A DNA stretch of 64,000 bases, from NCBI RefSeq assembly GCF_015557635.1, contig NZ_JADNOP010000001.1, forward strand, positions 97,489 through 161,488. Direction: 5' to 3'. The notes beneath the pieces were generated by a model that worked only from the letters and a program-made list of their open reading frames with translations, did not search any database and was not told the DNA's origin. The position numbers were made by a program, and so were the translations under genes. Shown piece by piece: positions 29,168 through 38,502 of this stretch; the first letter of the stretch is position 1; every line of letters starts with the position of its first letter. Source of the stretch: Fusicatenibacter saccharivorans (lineage in GTDB: Bacteria; Bacillota; Clostridia; Lachnospirales; Lachnospiraceae).

Positions 29168-29629
29168 ATGAAAAAGAAATATACATTTTTTCAAAATATA
29201 CCATTCCTGTGCAAATTTCAGAAGCAGCCAGCCCTTGCAGAAGAAGCGCCAGTTGTTTCCACAACGCTGTCTATTCCGTTTTCCGGACCCGCAGAAAGAT
29301 CCTTATATTTTACCGAAAACCCGGATTTTACCGCTCCCTCTGCCGGTATCTATTCCCGTCGTTTTCCGGGAAGCCGGATCTTTCTATATTCCAGCGATCC
29401 CGAGCACGATCTTGCGGCAGTTCCATCCTCTCTTTTCGATGTGCTGCACCGCTATTTTGCCGTCCATTCACCGGATGATATCATTTTATGGAAAGATGGC
29501 ATTCTCTCCTTCCAGACCATGGAAAATCAGCCGCAGCCGTTGACTGCTCTTTGTACACCGGATGATGCACGGGATTCCAAAATCATTCCGTTCCCCACAC
29601 TGTCAGAACGGCAGCGCATTTCACAGTAA
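29168..29629 (+). CDS. Hypothetical protein
   Basis: Start at ATG 29168 (MKKKYTFFQNIPFLC), 5 nt after AAGGTGA. 153 aa, not recognised. No membrane helix or signal; Pro/Ser-rich middle with SLYFTENPDFTAPSAG and SRIFLYSSDPEHDLA, and FDVLHRYFAVHSPDD. Flanked by a clear terminator, which argues for a real transcript. Function unknown. Confidence 0.6.
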   Translation: MKKKYTFFQNIPFLCKFQKQPALAEEAPVVSTTLSIPFSGPAERSLYFTENPDFTAPSAGIYSRRFPGSRIFLYSSDPEHDLAAVPSSLFDVLHRYFAVHSPDDIILWKDGILSFQTMENQPQPLTALCTPDDARDSKIIPFPTLSERQRISQ

Positions 29630-29651
29630 CTGCTATTTAGCCAAACCAGCA

Positions 29652-29695
29652 GGAGTATGATGGAAAATACCCCTTTCCGTCATGCTCCATTTTTT
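29652..29695 (+). terminator. Terminator after the hypothetical gene
   Basis: GGAGTATGATGGA (29652-29664) and TCCGTCATGCTCC (29676-29688) pair with one mismatch, followed by ATTTTTTA. Confidence 0.82.
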
Positions 29696-30635
29696 ACTTA
29701 ATTCCGAGAATTCCACTAATCCGCTCTTTTGAAAGCCCCGCGCCGATTACAATCAGCACTTCCTGGCTCTCCGGCACTGCCTGGAATGTCATCTGTTCCC
29801 GCGTCGCATTGATTTCGCTCCACACAGTTTCGCCCGTCTTTACAATTCCTTTGATCCGAAATACATTGCCGCATGATGGATCCGCAAAGATTGCTTCTGC
29901 TGCCTTTTTCAGCGCTTCTTCCGTAATCTTCGGCTCCAGAAAGCAGAGCGAATCAAATGTCTGCTGCTCGCCGAAATCCAGCTTCCGGTAACCCTCCGAA
30001 CGGTAACTGCATTCGGAGAGCATTTTGAAATCATCCTCTGTCAGATCATCCCAGTTTTTCTGTAAAATTTCTGCATCAGAAAACTGTCTTCTGCAGCCTG
30101 CCTGCTCGAGCGTGCGGTTCAGATGGGCAATCGTTTCTTCTTTCTTTTCCTCCGAAACATTCTGTACTTTGCTCAGCACGATTTTACCAGCGTTCGCCGC
30201 CTCGGAAGCCAGCAGATACTCTTCTTCCTCCGACAGCTTCTCATCGAGCCCGGCATCCAGAATCGTGATGACGCTTCCCGCCTCATACCAGCGGTTCAGC
30301 GGCTCGTCGTACAGCGTGTCAAAGAACTCATCCACATCGTAAATCCCCGACGGTTCCACGAGAATGCGGTCGTAGCCGCTCATGCCCATCGAGATCAGTT
30401 TCGTGCGGAACCGTCTGCGGTGTGTCTCTTTGTCGCATCCGCCGGAAATCATCTCCAGCTCGCACTGATCGCCGCGCAGTTCCTGCAGAAGCAGCATATC
30501 CACATTGACTGCCCCAAAATCATTCTCCAGGATGCCGATGTTCTTTCCCTGCGCCATCAGATACTTTGCGTACTGTTTCAAAAAAGTCGTCTTCCCTGAG
30601 CCAAGGAAGCCTGTAATCAGATCAATTTTAATCAT
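29694..30635 (-). CDS. Divergent G3E (CobW/YjiA) family GTPase
   Basis: 313 aa. N-terminal GFLGSGKTTFLKQYA Walker A, Walker B region ILVEPSGIYDVDEFF, and a C-terminal CobW_C-like domain. G3E GTPases act as metal chaperones. The usual CxCC metal motif is replaced by SGGCDKETHRR and the NKxD guanine motif by LSKVQ, so metal handling may differ. Separated from the flavoprotein gene by 57 bp and likely co-transcribed. Confidence 0.87.
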   Translation of the reverse strand: MIKIDLITGFLGSGKTTFLKQYAKYLMAQGKNIGILENDFGAVNVDMLLLQELRGDQCELEMISGGCDKETHRRRFRTKLISMGMSGYDRILVEPSGIYDVDEFFDTLYDEPLNRWYEAGSVITILDAGLDEKLSEEEEYLLASEAANAGKIVLSKVQNVSEEKKEETIAHLNRTLEQAGCRRQFSDAEILQKNWDDLTEDDFKMLSECSYRSEGYRKLDFGEQQTFDSLCFLEPKITEEALKKAAEAIFADPSCGNVFRIKGIVKTGETVWSEINATREQMTFQAVPESQEVLIVIGAGLSKERISGILGIK

Positions 30636-30692
30636 TTCTGCTGTCCTTTCTGCTGTCTTTTTCCGTCTGCAGCCTGCGGAGCTTCGAACACT

Positions 30693-31190
30693 CTATTTTC
30701 GTCTGCGCTCTTTGCCGGTAAATGTATCGATGTCTATGCGCCATACGGCAACGCGCTCCACCATCTCCGGCAGAAAAGCGATCTTCGCCTCCGGTGCGAT
30801 ATGCGCCATGATTTTTCCCAGGCCTTTCTTCTTTGCCCCCGGATCTGTCACCTCCGTGATGGTTCCGTTTCCCATGATACTGCGGTACGCATAGGAATAC
30901 GCACACGTATAGTCACCTGTAATCACTTCATGGTTGTAATCCATCTCCACCGCCACGCGCGGATCCGCTGCAAATGCAGCCGCCTTCCGCCCTTCTTTTG
31001 CCCCATGCAGGTACAGACAGACGTGAAGAGTTCCATCTTCTTCCCGGACATCATATCCATAATTCATCGGCACGATAAACATGCCTTCCTCATCCATCGC
31101 CCCGATCCGCACAACCTCGCAGCTTTCCAGAATTTCTCTTAAAATTTCAGGATCTGTAATCTCCCGCTTTTTTAAACGCATTTCACGCAT
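30693..31190 (-). CDS. Pyridoxamine 5'-phosphate oxidase-family flavoprotein (NimA-like)
   Basis: Start at ATG 31190 after GAGGTG. 165 aa. Split beta-barrel flavin-binding fold: EVVRIGAMDEEGMFIVPMNYGY, HGAKEGRKAAAFAADPRVAVE, YRSIMGNGTITEV. Members bind FMN and reduce nitro compounds; some give nitroimidazole resistance. A general redox role is equally possible. It follows rlmH by 26 bp and precedes the G3E gene. Confidence 0.88.
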   Translation of the reverse strand: MREMRLKKREITDPEILREILESCEVVRIGAMDEEGMFIVPMNYGYDVREEDGTLHVCLYLHGAKEGRKAAAFAADPRVAVEMDYNHEVITGDYTCAYSYAYRSIMGNGTITEVTDPGAKKKGLGKIMAHIAPEAKIAFLPEMVERVAVWRIDIDTFTGKERRRK

Positions 31191-31216
31191 CGCAATCACA
31201 CCTCTCTTATTCGCAG

Positions 31217-31696
31217 CTATTTATGATATGGCTCCCCGCAGTTAATGCGGTAGCTCCGGTAAATCTGTTCCAGCAGAATAACCCGCATCAACTGATGCGG
31301 AAATGTCATTTTCGAAAAACTGAGCGCATAGTTCGAACGCTTCAGAACTTCCTCGCCAAGCCCTAAGGAACCGCCGATCACAAAAATAATATGGCTCGTT
31401 CCCTGCACGCCGAGCGTATCTATTTTCTGGGCCAGCTCCTCGGATGTGAGCTGTTTTCCCTTAATTTCCAATGTAATCAGATAAGCGTCATCCCGGATAT
31501 ATTTGAGAAGGCGCTCTGCTTCTTTATTTTTGATATTCGTCTCTACGGTTTCACTCGCGTTGTCCGGCGTTTTTTCATCCGCCACCTCGATAATTTCCAG
31601 CTTTGCATAGCGGCTGAGGCGCTTCGAATACTCGGCGATCGCATCCCGCAAATATTTCTCTTTGATTTTTCCTACTGTTAATATCGTAATTTTCAT
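31217..31696 (-). CDS. rlmH: 23S rRNA (pseudouridine1915-N3)-methyltransferase RlmH
   Basis: 159 aa, full length SPOUT methyltransferase. Signatures are IIFVIGGSLGLGEEVLKR and the invariant C-terminus LLEQIYRSYRINCGEPYHK. Methylates pseudouridine 1915 in helix 69 of 23S rRNA using SAM. The SD is weak (AAGG far upstream). Downstream of the nfnAB terminator. Confidence 0.97.
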   Translation of the reverse strand: MKITILTVGKIKEKYLRDAIAEYSKRLSRYAKLEIIEVADEKTPDNASETVETNIKNKEAERLLKYIRDDAYLITLEIKGKQLTSEELAQKIDTLGVQGTSHIIFVIGGSLGLGEEVLKRSNYALSFSKMTFPHQLMRVILLEQIYRSYRINCGEPYHK

Positions 31697-31738
31697 TCTG
31701 TAATCTTAAAACCCTTTCGGATATCTGTCAAAAACACC

Positions 31739-31782
31739 AAAAGCCATATAGATCACTTTTTGTCCGCGTCTATATGGCTTTT
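31739..31782 (-). terminator. Terminator after nfnB
   Basis: AAAAGCCATATAGA (31739-31752) and TCTATATGGCTTTT (31769-31782) form a perfect 14-bp stem followed on the minus strand by TTTTGGTGTTTTT. Confidence 0.88.
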
Positions 31783-31801
31783 AGTTTAGAAAAGCAATGC
31801 C

Positions 31802-33196
31802 TTATGCATTTTTGCTTTTGATATACTCATCAATTCCTTTAGCTCCGGCTTTTCCGGCACCCATAGCAAGGATAACGGTTGCTGCACCTGTTACAGCGTC
31901 ACCGCCGGCGTAAACGCCCTCTTTGCTGGTCTTTCCGGTTTCTTCCTCAGCTACGATACATTTTCTTCTATTGACATCCAGACCGTAGGTGGTGGAAGAA
32001 ATCAGCGGGTTCGGGGAAGTACCAAGAGACATGATAACTTCGTCTACTTCAATTTCGAACTCAGATCCTGGAATCTCAACCGGTCTTCTTCTTCCGGAAG
32101 CGTCCGGCTCGCCAAGTTCCATACGGATGCAGCGGATACCGGTTACCCAGTCTTTGTCGTCGGTCAGAATTTCTACCGGGTTGGTCAGAAGGTCGAAGAT
32201 GATACCTTCCTCTTTTGCATGATGAACTTCCTCTGCACGGGCCGGAAGCTCTGCCTCAGAACGACGGTAAATAACGTGTACCTCTGCGCCGAGACGAAGT
32301 GCGGTTCTTGCAGCGTCCATAGCTACGTTGCCGCCGCCGACTACAGCAACTTTCTTGCCGTGTGCGATCGGGGTATCGTAATCATCGCGGAATGCTTTCA
32401 TCAGGTTGTTTCTGGTCAGGAACTCGTTTGCGGAGAATACGCCGTTTGCGTTCTCACCCGGGATTCCCATGAACATCGGAAGGCCTGCGCCGGAACCGAT
32501 GAAGACTGCTTCAAATCCTTCATCTTTTAACAGCTCGTCGATGGTAACGGATTTTCCGATGATAACGTTGGTCTCAATTTTAACACCGAGAGATTTTACG
32601 TTCTCGATTTCAGCGGCAACTACTTTGTCTTTCGGAAGACGGAACTCCGGAATACCGTAGCTTAATACACCGCCGGCTTTGTGAAGTGCCTCGAAGATGG
32701 TTACATCGTAGCCAAGTTTTGCAAGGTCTCCTGCGCAGGTAAGACCTGCAGGGCCGGAACCGATAACCGCGATCTTGTGGCCGTTTTTCTCTGCTGCCGG
32801 AACCGGTTTGATACCGTTTTCTTTTGCCCAGTCAGCAACGAAACGCTCCAGTTTACCGATGGAAACAGCGTCGCCTTTGATTCCGCGGACACATTTGCCC
32901 TCGCACTGGCTCTCCTGCGGACATACACGGCCGCAGACTGCCGGGAGTGCACTGGACTCACCAATAATTTTGTATGCTTCCTCGAAGTTTCCTTCTTTTA
33001 CCTGTGCAATGAATGCCGGAATGTTGATATTAACCGGGCATCCTGTGATACATTTTGCATTTTTACAGCCCAGGCAGCGCTGTGCTTCTTCTACTGCTTC
33101 GTCTTTGTTGTATCCAAGACATACCTCGTCAAAATTTGTGGCACGTACCTTCGGCTCCTGCTCACGTACCGGTACTCTGTTTAATCCCTTTGCCAT
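31802..33196 (-). CDS. nfnB: NfnB: NADH-dependent ferredoxin:NADP+ oxidoreductase large subunit (GltA-like)
   Basis: 464 aa. Two N-terminal 4Fe-4S motifs (CLGCKNAKCITGCPVNI; CGRVCPQESQCEGKC), then two Rossmann domains with FAD site AVIGSGPAGLTCAGDLA (about 144) and NADPH site VAVVGGGNVAMDAART (about 290). Often annotated as glutamate synthase small chain, but the paired nfnA gene, overlapping by 1 bp, points to the electron-bifurcating Nfn complex. It balances NADH, NADPH and ferredoxin in anaerobes. Confidence 0.92.
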   Translation of the reverse strand: MAKGLNRVPVREQEPKVRATNFDEVCLGYNKDEAVEEAQRCLGCKNAKCITGCPVNINIPAFIAQVKEGNFEEAYKIIGESSALPAVCGRVCPQESQCEGKCVRGIKGDAVSIGKLERFVADWAKENGIKPVPAAEKNGHKIAVIGSGPAGLTCAGDLAKLGYDVTIFEALHKAGGVLSYGIPEFRLPKDKVVAAEIENVKSLGVKIETNVIIGKSVTIDELLKDEGFEAVFIGSGAGLPMFMGIPGENANGVFSANEFLTRNNLMKAFRDDYDTPIAHGKKVAVVGGGNVAMDAARTALRLGAEVHVIYRRSEAELPARAEEVHHAKEEGIIFDLLTNPVEILTDDKDWVTGIRCIRMELGEPDASGRRRPVEIPGSEFEIEVDEVIMSLGTSPNPLISSTTYGLDVNRRKCIVAEEETGKTSKEGVYAGGDAVTGAATVILAMGAGKAGAKGIDEYIKSKNA

Positions 33197-34083
33197 TATT
33201 TGTCACCTCCGCACTGGCCGCATCCACCGTGATGGGTTGCGCCTTCCTGGTATCTTAAGAGAGCTCTTCCCTCTTCTGTCTTGTACATCTGCTGACGTTT
33301 CATAGCCAGGTCGAAGTCTACCAGATGACCGTCAAACTCCGGTCCGTCTACGCAGGCAAATTTTACTTCATTGCCTACCATTAGACGACAGGCACCGCAC
33401 ATACCGGTTCCGTCTACCATGATCGGGTTCATGCTGACAACGGTCGGGATGTTCAGTTCTTTTGTCAGAAGACATACGAATTTCATCATGATCATCGGTC
33501 CGATGGCAACACAGACATCATACTGTTTGCCCTGGTTCTGTACAAGGTCGCGGAGTACATCGGTACCCATACCTTTTCTTACGTAAGAACCATCGTCTGT
33601 GGTTATGTACAGATTGCTGACAGCAGACATTTCTTTCTCGAGAATAACGAGATCTTTTGTCTTTGCTCCGACAATGGCGTCAGCAGTGATTCCATGCTCA
33701 TGCAGCCATTTTAACTGCGGGTAAACCGGTGCAGTTCCAACACCGCCGGCTACGAATACGATCCGTTTTTTCTTCAGTTCTTCGATATCTTCGCTGCAGA
33801 ACTCGGACGGCTGTCCCAGAGGTCCTACGAAATCCATGAAAGCATCTCCCGCTTTGAGATCTTTCATTTTTTTGGTAGATTCTCCGATCGGCATGAATAC
33901 GATGGTGATAGTTCCTGCTTCTCTGTCGTAATCACAAATGGTCAGAGGAATTCTTTCTCCTTCTTCATCTGCCTTGACAATAACAAACTGTCCCGGGAGG
34001 CAGTGCTGTGCTACTCGCGGTGCTTCTACTACCATACGGTAGATGTTATTCGCGAGCATTTCCGCTTCTTGAATCTTGTACAT
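33196..34083 (-). CDS. nfnA: NfnA: ferredoxin-NADP reductase-type small subunit
   Basis: 295 aa. FAD-binding barrel (CLPGQFVIVKADEEGERIPLTICD), NAD-binding domain (VFVAGGVGTAPVYPQLKWL) and the C-terminal 2Fe-2S cysteines in DGTGMCGACRLMVGNEVKFACVDGPEF. Forms the bifurcating flavin side of Nfn with NfnB. The gene stop overlaps the nfnB start as TAATG. A Rex-like palindrome overlaps its promoter. Confidence 0.93.
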   Translation of the reverse strand: MYKIQEAEMLANNIYRMVVEAPRVAQHCLPGQFVIVKADEEGERIPLTICDYDREAGTITIVFMPIGESTKKMKDLKAGDAFMDFVGPLGQPSEFCSEDIEELKKKRIVFVAGGVGTAPVYPQLKWLHEHGITADAIVGAKTKDLVILEKEMSAVSNLYITTDDGSYVRKGMGTDVLRDLVQNQGKQYDVCVAIGPMIMMKFVCLLTKELNIPTVVSMNPIMVDGTGMCGACRLMVGNEVKFACVDGPEFDGHLVDFDLAMKRQQMYKTEEGRALLRYQEGATHHGGCGQCGGDK

Positions 34084-34098
34084 AATATCCTCCTAATC

Positions 34099-34119
34099 TT
34101 GTTAGAAATATTTTAACAA
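34099..34119 (-). promoter_or_regulatory. Candidate redox (Rex-like) operator/promoter of nfnAB
   Basis: TTGTTAGAAATATTTTAACAA is a 21-bp imperfect palindrome (8 of 10 base pairs) overlapping an extended -10 (TGTTAAAAT, minus strand). Its arms TTGTTA/TAACAA equal Rex half-sites, but the spacing is 3 bp longer than the usual 18-bp site. Confidence 0.45.
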
Positions 34120-34206
34120 AAGCACGACTTGGATTTTCGCGCATTTTATGTTAATACTTTATCACGTTTCCGGTTATTTGTAAACAACGGACAACGTCTT
34201 TTCCCA

Positions 34207-36747
34207 TCATCCGTGTTCCTCCAGATAATTTTCGAACTGTTCCATGGACATCAGAACTTTTCTCGGCTTGGTTCCTTCCTCCGGTCCTACGACACCGGCA
34301 TCCGCGAGCTGGTCCATGATTCTGGCCGCGCGGTTGAAACCGATTTTCAGCACTCTCTGGAGCATGCCGATCGATGCCTTATCTTTTTCGATGATAAATT
34401 TTCCGGCTTCCACGAAGTAATTATCGCGGTTATCTCCGCCGCCTGCGGCAGAACCGCCATCCAGGCTTACGGTGTGAATCCGTTTTTCGATATCCGGATC
34501 ATAAGCGTTCTCGCCGTAGTGATCTTTTAAGTAGGCAACGACATCGCTGACCTCTTTATCCGAAACAAAGGATCCCTGCAGACGGGCCGGTTTCTGGTAA
34601 TCCTGCGGCTTGTAGAGCATATCGCCTTTTCCAAGCAGTTTTTCCGCACCTCCCATGTCGAGGATCGTACGGGAATCTACGCTGGAAGAAACCGAGAATG
34701 CAATACGGGACGGCATATTTGCCTTGATAAGACCAGTGATGACATTGACGGAAGGTCTCTGTGTTGCAATAATCAGATGGATGCCGGCCGCACGGGCAAG
34801 CTGTGCCAGACGGCAGATCGCATCCTCCACTTCTCCCGGCGCAACCATCATCAGGTCGGCAAGCTCATCCACGATAATGACGATCTGCGGCAGTTTTTCC
34901 GGTTTTTTGCCGTTTTCATCCGGCGGCAGCTCGGCAACTTTTGCATTGTAGCCTTTCATATCGCGCACGTTGAATTCCGCAAATTTGTTATAACGGTCTG
35001 TCATCTCCGCAACCGCCCAGTTCAGAGCTCCGGAAGCCTTTTTCGGGTCTGTGACAACAGGAATAAAAAGGTGCGGAATGCCGTTATAAACAGAAAGCTC
35101 AACGACCTTCGGGTCGATCATGATCAGTTTGACGTCTTCCGGTTTTGCCTTATAAATAATACTCATAATCAGTGTGTTGATGCAGACCGATTTACCGGAA
35201 CCGGTCGCACCGGCGATCAGAAGATGAGGCATTTTCGCGATATCTGCGATGACCGGCTGACCGGCGATGTCTTTTCCGACAGCAAAGGCCAGATTCGAAG
35301 AAAAGTTCTTAAACTCCGGTGTTTCAAGAAGATCACGCAGCATCACGGCCGTGTTCGTCTTATTTGGAACCTCGATTCCGACTGCGGATTTTCCCGGGAT
35401 CGGTGCCTCAATGCGGACATCTGCTGCTGCAAGACTCAGCTTGATATCGTCGGTCAATCCGACAATCCGGCTTACTTTCACGCCCTGTTCCGGCATCAGC
35501 TCATACCGTGTGACGGTCGGTCCGCAGCTTACGTTATTGACTGTAACTTTGACACCGAAGCTGTCCAGCGTCTCCTCCAGTTTCCGCGCTACTTCCCGCA
35601 AATGCGCATCGGAATCGCCCATGGCACCGCGCATCCCTTTTTTCAGAAGATTCATCGGCGGTGTTTTGTACTCCGGCCGCTTTTCCTCTGCTTTTTTCCC
35701 GATTTCCTGACGAATGCCGTCTATATCCGCCTCGATCTCTTCACAGGAAGACCGCGGATTTCTCGTATGATCCGCAGACGTTTTCTCTTTTTTCGCCTCT
35801 TCTGCAGCTTGCCGTGTCATCTCCGGTCCTGTCTTTTCCGGCTCTTCAGCCGGCACAGAACCACGGTGAATCGAAAGCTCCGGCATCTCCATCTGATGGG
35901 TATCGTCGTTTTCGTTTAAATCAGCCTTCGATTCCACATGAGAAAGAAGGCGGGATTTCTTTTTCTTCCCGGCTTTTTTCGGTTCCTCCACTGGCTCAAG
36001 AATCAGCTCTTTTCCTTCCTCTTCCTCCATCGCAGCTTGGCGCGCCAGACGCTCCTGGCGGCGCTCCTCCGCCATCCGGCGGTGGTCATTCGTCTTTTCA
36101 TGGATCGGCGCGAGAATCGGCTTCTGCGTCATCACGATCACGGAAATCACGATGGCGATCACAATAATCACCCACGCGCCGATCTGGCCGAATCCCATGC
36201 CGAGAATTTTCACGACAGACCCTCCTAAGATTCCTCCGCCGAGATGATCGTAGGCGCTGTCAAAATAGTAATCCAGAAATGTCGTATCTCTCGTATAGCC
36301 GGACGCCAGAAGCTGCATAAAAGCGCAGAAAAAGACGAAACAGCTGATCGCTCCCCCGGTTTTCCGCACAATTAAAAAGTTCTGTCTGTTTGCTATGTAA
36401 AATGCTGTTCCAAAGAAGATCAGAACCGGTGCTGCCCACTCTGTCACGCCGAAAAGGCCGAAAAAGAAGTCGCAGACAGCCTGTCCGATCACGCCGCCCA
36501 TACCGAAATTACTGAGCATCAGCAGAATCGAAACAGCAAGCACGGAAAGCAGAATAATTTCTGCGCGCACTCCCTCGTCCATCGGCTCACGGACTGTGTT
36601 TTTCCTTGTGCCGGAGGTACGTTTTGCGGTACTGCTCTTTTTCACCGTTGTTTTTCTGGCCGTTGTTTGGGTCTGTTTCTTTTTTGCTGTCCCGGAAGCA
36701 GAAGTTTTTTTCTTTGTCTTCCCGCTTCCCTTTGTTGTATTTGCCAT
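34207..36747 (-). CDS. ftsK: DNA translocase FtsK/SpoIIIE
   Basis: 846 aa. Basic Lys/Thr-rich N-terminus, four membrane helices (about 65-210), a charged linker, then the RecA-like motor with Walker A AGATGSGKSVCINTLI and Walker B IVIIVDELADLMM. It ends in a winged-helix gamma domain (MLQRVLKIGFNRAARIMDQL) that reads KOPS/SRS sites. Pumps chromosome DNA through the closing septum in division or sporulation. It begins 24 bp after uppP. Confidence 0.97.
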   Translation of the reverse strand: MANTTKGSGKTKKKTSASGTAKKKQTQTTARKTTVKKSSTAKRTSGTRKNTVREPMDEGVRAEIILLSVLAVSILLMLSNFGMGGVIGQAVCDFFFGLFGVTEWAAPVLIFFGTAFYIANRQNFLIVRKTGGAISCFVFFCAFMQLLASGYTRDTTFLDYYFDSAYDHLGGGILGGSVVKILGMGFGQIGAWVIIVIAIVISVIVMTQKPILAPIHEKTNDHRRMAEERRQERLARQAAMEEEEGKELILEPVEEPKKAGKKKKSRLLSHVESKADLNENDDTHQMEMPELSIHRGSVPAEEPEKTGPEMTRQAAEEAKKEKTSADHTRNPRSSCEEIEADIDGIRQEIGKKAEEKRPEYKTPPMNLLKKGMRGAMGDSDAHLREVARKLEETLDSFGVKVTVNNVSCGPTVTRYELMPEQGVKVSRIVGLTDDIKLSLAAADVRIEAPIPGKSAVGIEVPNKTNTAVMLRDLLETPEFKNFSSNLAFAVGKDIAGQPVIADIAKMPHLLIAGATGSGKSVCINTLIMSIIYKAKPEDVKLIMIDPKVVELSVYNGIPHLFIPVVTDPKKASGALNWAVAEMTDRYNKFAEFNVRDMKGYNAKVAELPPDENGKKPEKLPQIVIIVDELADLMMVAPGEVEDAICRLAQLARAAGIHLIIATQRPSVNVITGLIKANMPSRIAFSVSSSVDSRTILDMGGAEKLLGKGDMLYKPQDYQKPARLQGSFVSDKEVSDVVAYLKDHYGENAYDPDIEKRIHTVSLDGGSAAGGGDNRDNYFVEAGKFIIEKDKASIGMLQRVLKIGFNRAARIMDQLADAGVVGPEEGTKPRKVLMSMEQFENYLEEHG

Positions 36748-36771
36748 GCAGAACTTCTCCCCTTTCTCGTA

Positions 36772-37638
36772 TTACAGCAGAAAATATCCTGCAATGGAGA
36801 ATGTCCCGACAAGAAGACAGTACAAAGCAAAATATTTCAGTTTCCGTTTTTTCACCACACGCATCAGAATGCGGATCGTAAAGTAACCGGCAAGTGCCGC
36901 CATGAAAACGCCGACCAGATATACCGGATGAAAAACAATTTTATTTTTTCCCATGGTCGCAATTTCAACGATCGTTGCCCCGATAATCGCCGGAACACTC
37001 ACAATCAGAGAGTATTTCACAGCGTACGAACGGGTCATGCCGCCGATCACACACGCAGAAATAGTCGAACCAAGACGGGAAAGACCCGGAATCGTGGAAA
37101 AGCCTTGGAAGAATCCGGCAATCAGTGCATCTTTCGGCTTCAAATTTTTCTGCGTTTTTTCTCCCTCCGGAAGCATATCTGCCACCACAAGCAGAATCGC
37201 CGTCAGATACAGACCAACGCCAGGTGCCAGCAGATTCGAGGAGGTCAGTGTGACAAGGCTCTGAATCATGCCGCCGATTACAGCAGTCGGGATGGTGGTC
37301 AGAATCAGCAGGAAAGCAAGCATACGGTAGTTGCTGCCGAGTACCTTCCGGTACTGCTTTCTCTCCTGATGCTGACTGGAAAAGTGTTCCTTTAAATTAT
37401 GAAACAGATCGATTATGATTCCGCACAGCGCGAGGAAGAGACGTTTCCATTCCTTCGAAAATGTGAGCAGAATTGCAATCATGGAGCCAAAGTGCAAAAG
37501 CACATTGAAAAACACCGTCTGCGTATCTTCGATCTTCATAAAATGACGGAAGATAATCAGATGTGCGGAGCTGCTGATCGGCAGGAATTCCGTGATTCCT
37601 TGGATCAGGCCCAGAAATAAAGCTTCTATTACTGTCAT
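36772..37638 (-). CDS. uppP: Undecaprenyl-diphosphate phosphatase
   Basis: Start at ATG 37638 (MTVIEALFLGLIQGITEFLP) after AGGA. 288 aa, membrane protein with 7-8 helices. Catalytic signatures are ITEFLPISSSAHL and the IPGLSRLGSTISA loop. Recycles undecaprenyl pyrophosphate for peptidoglycan synthesis and can confer bacitracin tolerance. The insertion with SSQHQERKQYRK is typical of the longer clostridial form. Upstream of ftsK. Confidence 0.96.
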   Translation of the reverse strand: MTVIEALFLGLIQGITEFLPISSSAHLIIFRHFMKIEDTQTVFFNVLLHFGSMIAILLTFSKEWKRLFLALCGIIIDLFHNLKEHFSSQHQERKQYRKVLGSNYRMLAFLLILTTIPTAVIGGMIQSLVTLTSSNLLAPGVGLYLTAILLVVADMLPEGEKTQKNLKPKDALIAGFFQGFSTIPGLSRLGSTISACVIGGMTRSYAVKYSLIVSVPAIIGATIVEIATMGKNKIVFHPVYLVGVFMAALAGYFTIRILMRVVKKRKLKYFALYCLLVGTFSIAGYFLL

Positions 37639-37759
37639 TTTTTTATCCTGTTCCCTTATTTTTCTCTTTTGTGAAAGTCCGGACAAAACTTCCGTTCGAA
37701 TTTTCACAGCGAACTCATTCTAACACAAAATCCCCTGAAACACAAGCCGCGCCGTGAAG

Positions 37760-38419
37760 TCAATTTTCTGTCCCTGCTGCCTTTTTCATCAGCTCATTCA
37801 GCTTTTCGAGCGCGCGGGCAATGCCGCCGACCTCGTCGATCAGACCTTCTTCCACTGCCTGCGGGCCGTCCAGCATTGTTCCGACATCCTTGACCAGCAT
37901 TTTCGTATCGAGCATCAGCTCCTCGAGCCGTTCCTTGGTGATTTTAGAATGGGCCGATACAAAACCTGTGATCCGATCCTGCGTCTTTTCCATATTACGG
38001 TACGTCTGTGCAACACCGATGAACATGCCGTTTGTACGCACCGGATGAATGACCATGGTGGCACTCGGCACGATCAGCGAATAGTCTGCTGCAACGGCGA
38101 GCGGGACACCGATCGAATGACCGCCCCCTAAAACGAGCGATACCGCAGGCTTTCGCATGGACGCAATCATCTCTGCAATTGCAAGACCGGCCTCCACATC
38201 TCCGCCTACGGTATTCAGGAGAATCAGAAGACCATCAATACTTTTGTCCTCCTCGGCACGGGCAAGAGCAGGGAGAATGTGCTCATAGCGCGTCGCTTTC
38301 GTGCGCTCGCCGAGTGATTCATGCCCCTCCACCTCGCCGATGATGGACAGCAGATAAATGTTGGTCTTCAGTTCTACAATATTTTCTTTTTCTGTCTGGT
38401 TTTTCTGTGATTCTGCCAT
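37760..38419 (-). CDS. tepA: ClpP-class serine protease, TepA-like
   Basis: Start at ATG 38419 (MAESQKNQTEKENIVE) after GAGGA. 219 aa. ClpP/crotonase fold with LILLNTVGGDVEAGLAIAEMI and the nucleophile region VLGGGHSIGVPLAVAADY. Relatives (B. subtilis YmfB/TepA) sit next to ftsK and assist secretion or degrade signal-peptide material. The gap to uppP is 121 bp. Confidence 0.9.
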   Translation of the reverse strand: MAESQKNQTEKENIVELKTNIYLLSIIGEVEGHESLGERTKATRYEHILPALARAEEDKSIDGLLILLNTVGGDVEAGLAIAEMIASMRKPAVSLVLGGGHSIGVPLAVAADYSLIVPSATMVIHPVRTNGMFIGVAQTYRNMEKTQDRITGFVSAHSKITKERLEELMLDTKMLVKDVGTMLDGPQAVEEGLIDEVGGIARALEKLNELMKKAAGTEN

Positions 38420-38502
38420 ACGGATTTCCTCTTTTCTGCTATTCCAAAATAGCTTCATCAGTATGCGCAGATTCTTATGATTCTATGTAATTTCCAGTGA
38501 AA

